Assembly: GCA_018240695.1 (NCBI GenBank)
Contig: JAFEFH010000014.1
Location: forward strand, 1 to 41,339
DNA: 41,339 nt
Direction: 5' to 3'
Source: Pseudomonadota bacterium
GTDB taxonomy: Bacteria; Pseudomonadota; Alphaproteobacteria; Reyranellales; Reyranellaceae
The translations under genes and the position numbers were made by a program. Positions 40,522 through 41,339 of this stretch are shown in pieces. Each line of letters begins with the position of its first letter. Within the stretch, counting starts at the first letter, position 1. The notes under the pieces were generated by a model. It was not told the DNA's origin. It searched no databases and saw only the letters and a program-made list of their open reading frames with translations.

Positions 40522-41339
40522 ATGATGAAGTCGATGATTCGTTCGGTGCTGGCAGGCTTGGCCGTGTGCGTTGCGGTGGCCGGTCCCGCAGTCGCGCAAA
40601 AGAAGGGCGGTACGCTCACCGTGGGTGTCGAGCTCGACATTCCCGGCTTCGATCCGCTGAAGGTCGGCGTCTACGACACCTCGGCCAACATCGCCGCGGA
40701 CCTGATCTTCGACACGCTGACCCGCATGGGTCCCGGCGCCAAGGTGCTGCCGCGGCTCGCCGAGTCGTGGTCGTCGAGCCCCGACTTCAAGGTGTGGACC
40801 TTCAAGCTGCGCCCGAACGTGAAATTCTCCGACGGCACGCCGTTCAACGCCCAGGCCGTGGCGTGGAACTACAACCGCCAGAAGGACCCGAAGAACAACT
40901 GCCGCTGCGCCTTCTACATCTCGTCCTACATCAGCATCGAGGCCAAGGACGATCTCACCGTCGTCTTCACGCTCCGCGATCCGGCGGTCGATCTCCCGGG
41001 CACGCTCACCGTGCCGTCCTCGAACAACGTCATGCAGTCGCCGGCCGCGATCCAGGCCAAGGGCGACGACTACAACCGCAATCCGGTCGGCACCGGCCCG
41101 TTCATCATCAAGTCGTGGACGGCGGGCGATCGCATGGTGCTCGAGCGCAACCCGAACTACTGGGACGCCGGCAAGCCCTATCTCGACCGCATCGTGATCC
41201 GCCCGCTGCCCGACTCGCAGTCGCGCTTCGCCAGCCTCTTGTCGAAGGAGACCGACGTGGTGTGGGCCGACGAGTTCGAGTCCGACAACATCCAGCGCGC
41301 GCGCAAGAACTCCGCGCTCACCGTGAACGACTATGTCGG
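40522..41339 (+). CDS. ABC transporter substrate-binding protein, family 5 (peptide/nickel type), 5' part
   Basis: The first 272 codons are in the window; the gene runs off the right edge. The signal peptide is MMKSMIRSVLAGLAVCVAVA, cleaved near AVAQ. Family 5 features are GGTLTVGVELDIPGFDPLK, LIFDTLTRMGP, PRLAESWSSSPDFKVWTFKLRP with NVKFSDGTPF, and GTGPFIIKSW followed by LERNPNYWDAGKPYLD. These receptors bind oligopeptides, glutathione, sugars or other solutes in the periplasm. GGGAGGG precedes the start; ATG 40525 is an alternative. Permease genes probably follow outside the window. In context it may deliver the acid or ester used by the upstream ligase. Confidence 0.93.
   Translation, partial: MMKSMIRSVLAGLAVCVAVAGPAVAQKKGGTLTVGVELDIPGFDPLKVGVYDTSANIAADLIFDTLTRMGPGAKVLPRLAESWSSSPDFKVWTFKLRPNVKFSDGTPFNAQAVAWNYNRQKDPKNNCRCAFYISSYISIEAKDDLTVVFTLRDPAVDLPGTLTVPSSNNVMQSPAAIQAKGDDYNRNPVGTGPFIIKSWTAGDRMVLERNPNYWDAGKPYLDRIVIRPLPDSQSRFASLLSKETDVVWADEFESDNIQRARKNSALTVNDYV

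Noticed and set aside
1..41339. CRISPR arrays, tRNA or rRNA genes, insertion sequences, prophage
   Set aside because: No regularly spaced repeats, cloverleaf-like sequences, transposase, integrase or phage motifs were seen in the small intergenic spaces or coding frames; this was by eye, so short RNA genes could be missed.

Overview
This is a GC-rich (clearly well above 60% by eye), densely packed chromosomal segment from a free-living bacterium, most likely an alphaproteobacterium. The evidence is a hemD-mitofilin-hemY cluster with a rubredoxin-like HemY tail, a short type 2 ArgC, a MaeB-type malic enzyme, and many TRAP, Bug (TctC), LysE, amidohydrolase, CoA-transferase and luciferase-like genes. 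The mix resembles soil or water genera such as Reyranella, but that placement is inference from gene content. No rRNA, tRNA, CRISPR array, transposase, integrase or phage gene is visible.

Layout. 1-1763 (+): the tail of one ketopantoate reductase-like gene, a complete paralogue, then an Rnk-type GreA/GreB-fold protein. 1756-4617 (-): a complete TRAP transporter (dctP, dctQ, dctM order of transcription). 4680-11629 (-): an MFS carrier, malic enzyme maeB, two different amidohydrolases and a LysE exporter, mostly spaced by 2-10 nt. 11687-14802 (+): mutS and a small unknown gene. 14818-16456 (-): a Bug solute-binding protein and a glutathione transferase, divergent from an ion-transporter-superfamily carrier (16539-17738, +). 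17735-21417 (-): a secreted phosphodiesterase, a membrane protein and a short (core) MetE-like methionine synthase. 21418-24644 (-): heme genes, with hemD fused in frame to a mitofilin-like inner-membrane protein, followed by hemY. 24672-27124: ogt, a Tat-exported alpha/beta hydrolase (+) and an ATC-hydrolase-family protein. 27384-31556 (+): argC, a GNAT gene and a large ATPase-LuxR regulator. 31723-33140 (+): a GFA zinc protein and a TauE/SafE exporter. 33141-37427 (-): a CoA-transferase, a diiron ferritin-like protein, an unknown gene of atypical composition, a luciferase-like oxidoreductase and a small secreted Cys protein. 37466-41339 (+): a membrane-anchored SGNH hydrolase, a feruloyl-CoA-synthase-like ligase and the start of an ABC peptide-type binding protein.

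How it works together. Much of the window is scavenging: solute-binding transporters feeding hydrolases, CoA ligation or transfer, and malate-to-pyruvate conversion. Housekeeping genes (mutS, argC, hemD/hemY, ogt, metE-like) are interspersed.

The non-coding signals are the most unusual part. There are two palindromic double-hairpin (REPIN-like) repeats at 31561-31612 and 36025-36077. An 11-bp perfect inverted repeat covers the ribosome site of the LuxR regulator. A leader before the TauE/SafE gene can form two mutually exclusive stems and holds a short frame ending on the gene's start codon. Two stacked stem-loops lie before argC. I found no clear multi-gene defence or mobile system; the best novelty candidates are these regulatory structures, the HemD-mitofilin fusion and the diiron/unknown/luciferase-like gene group.
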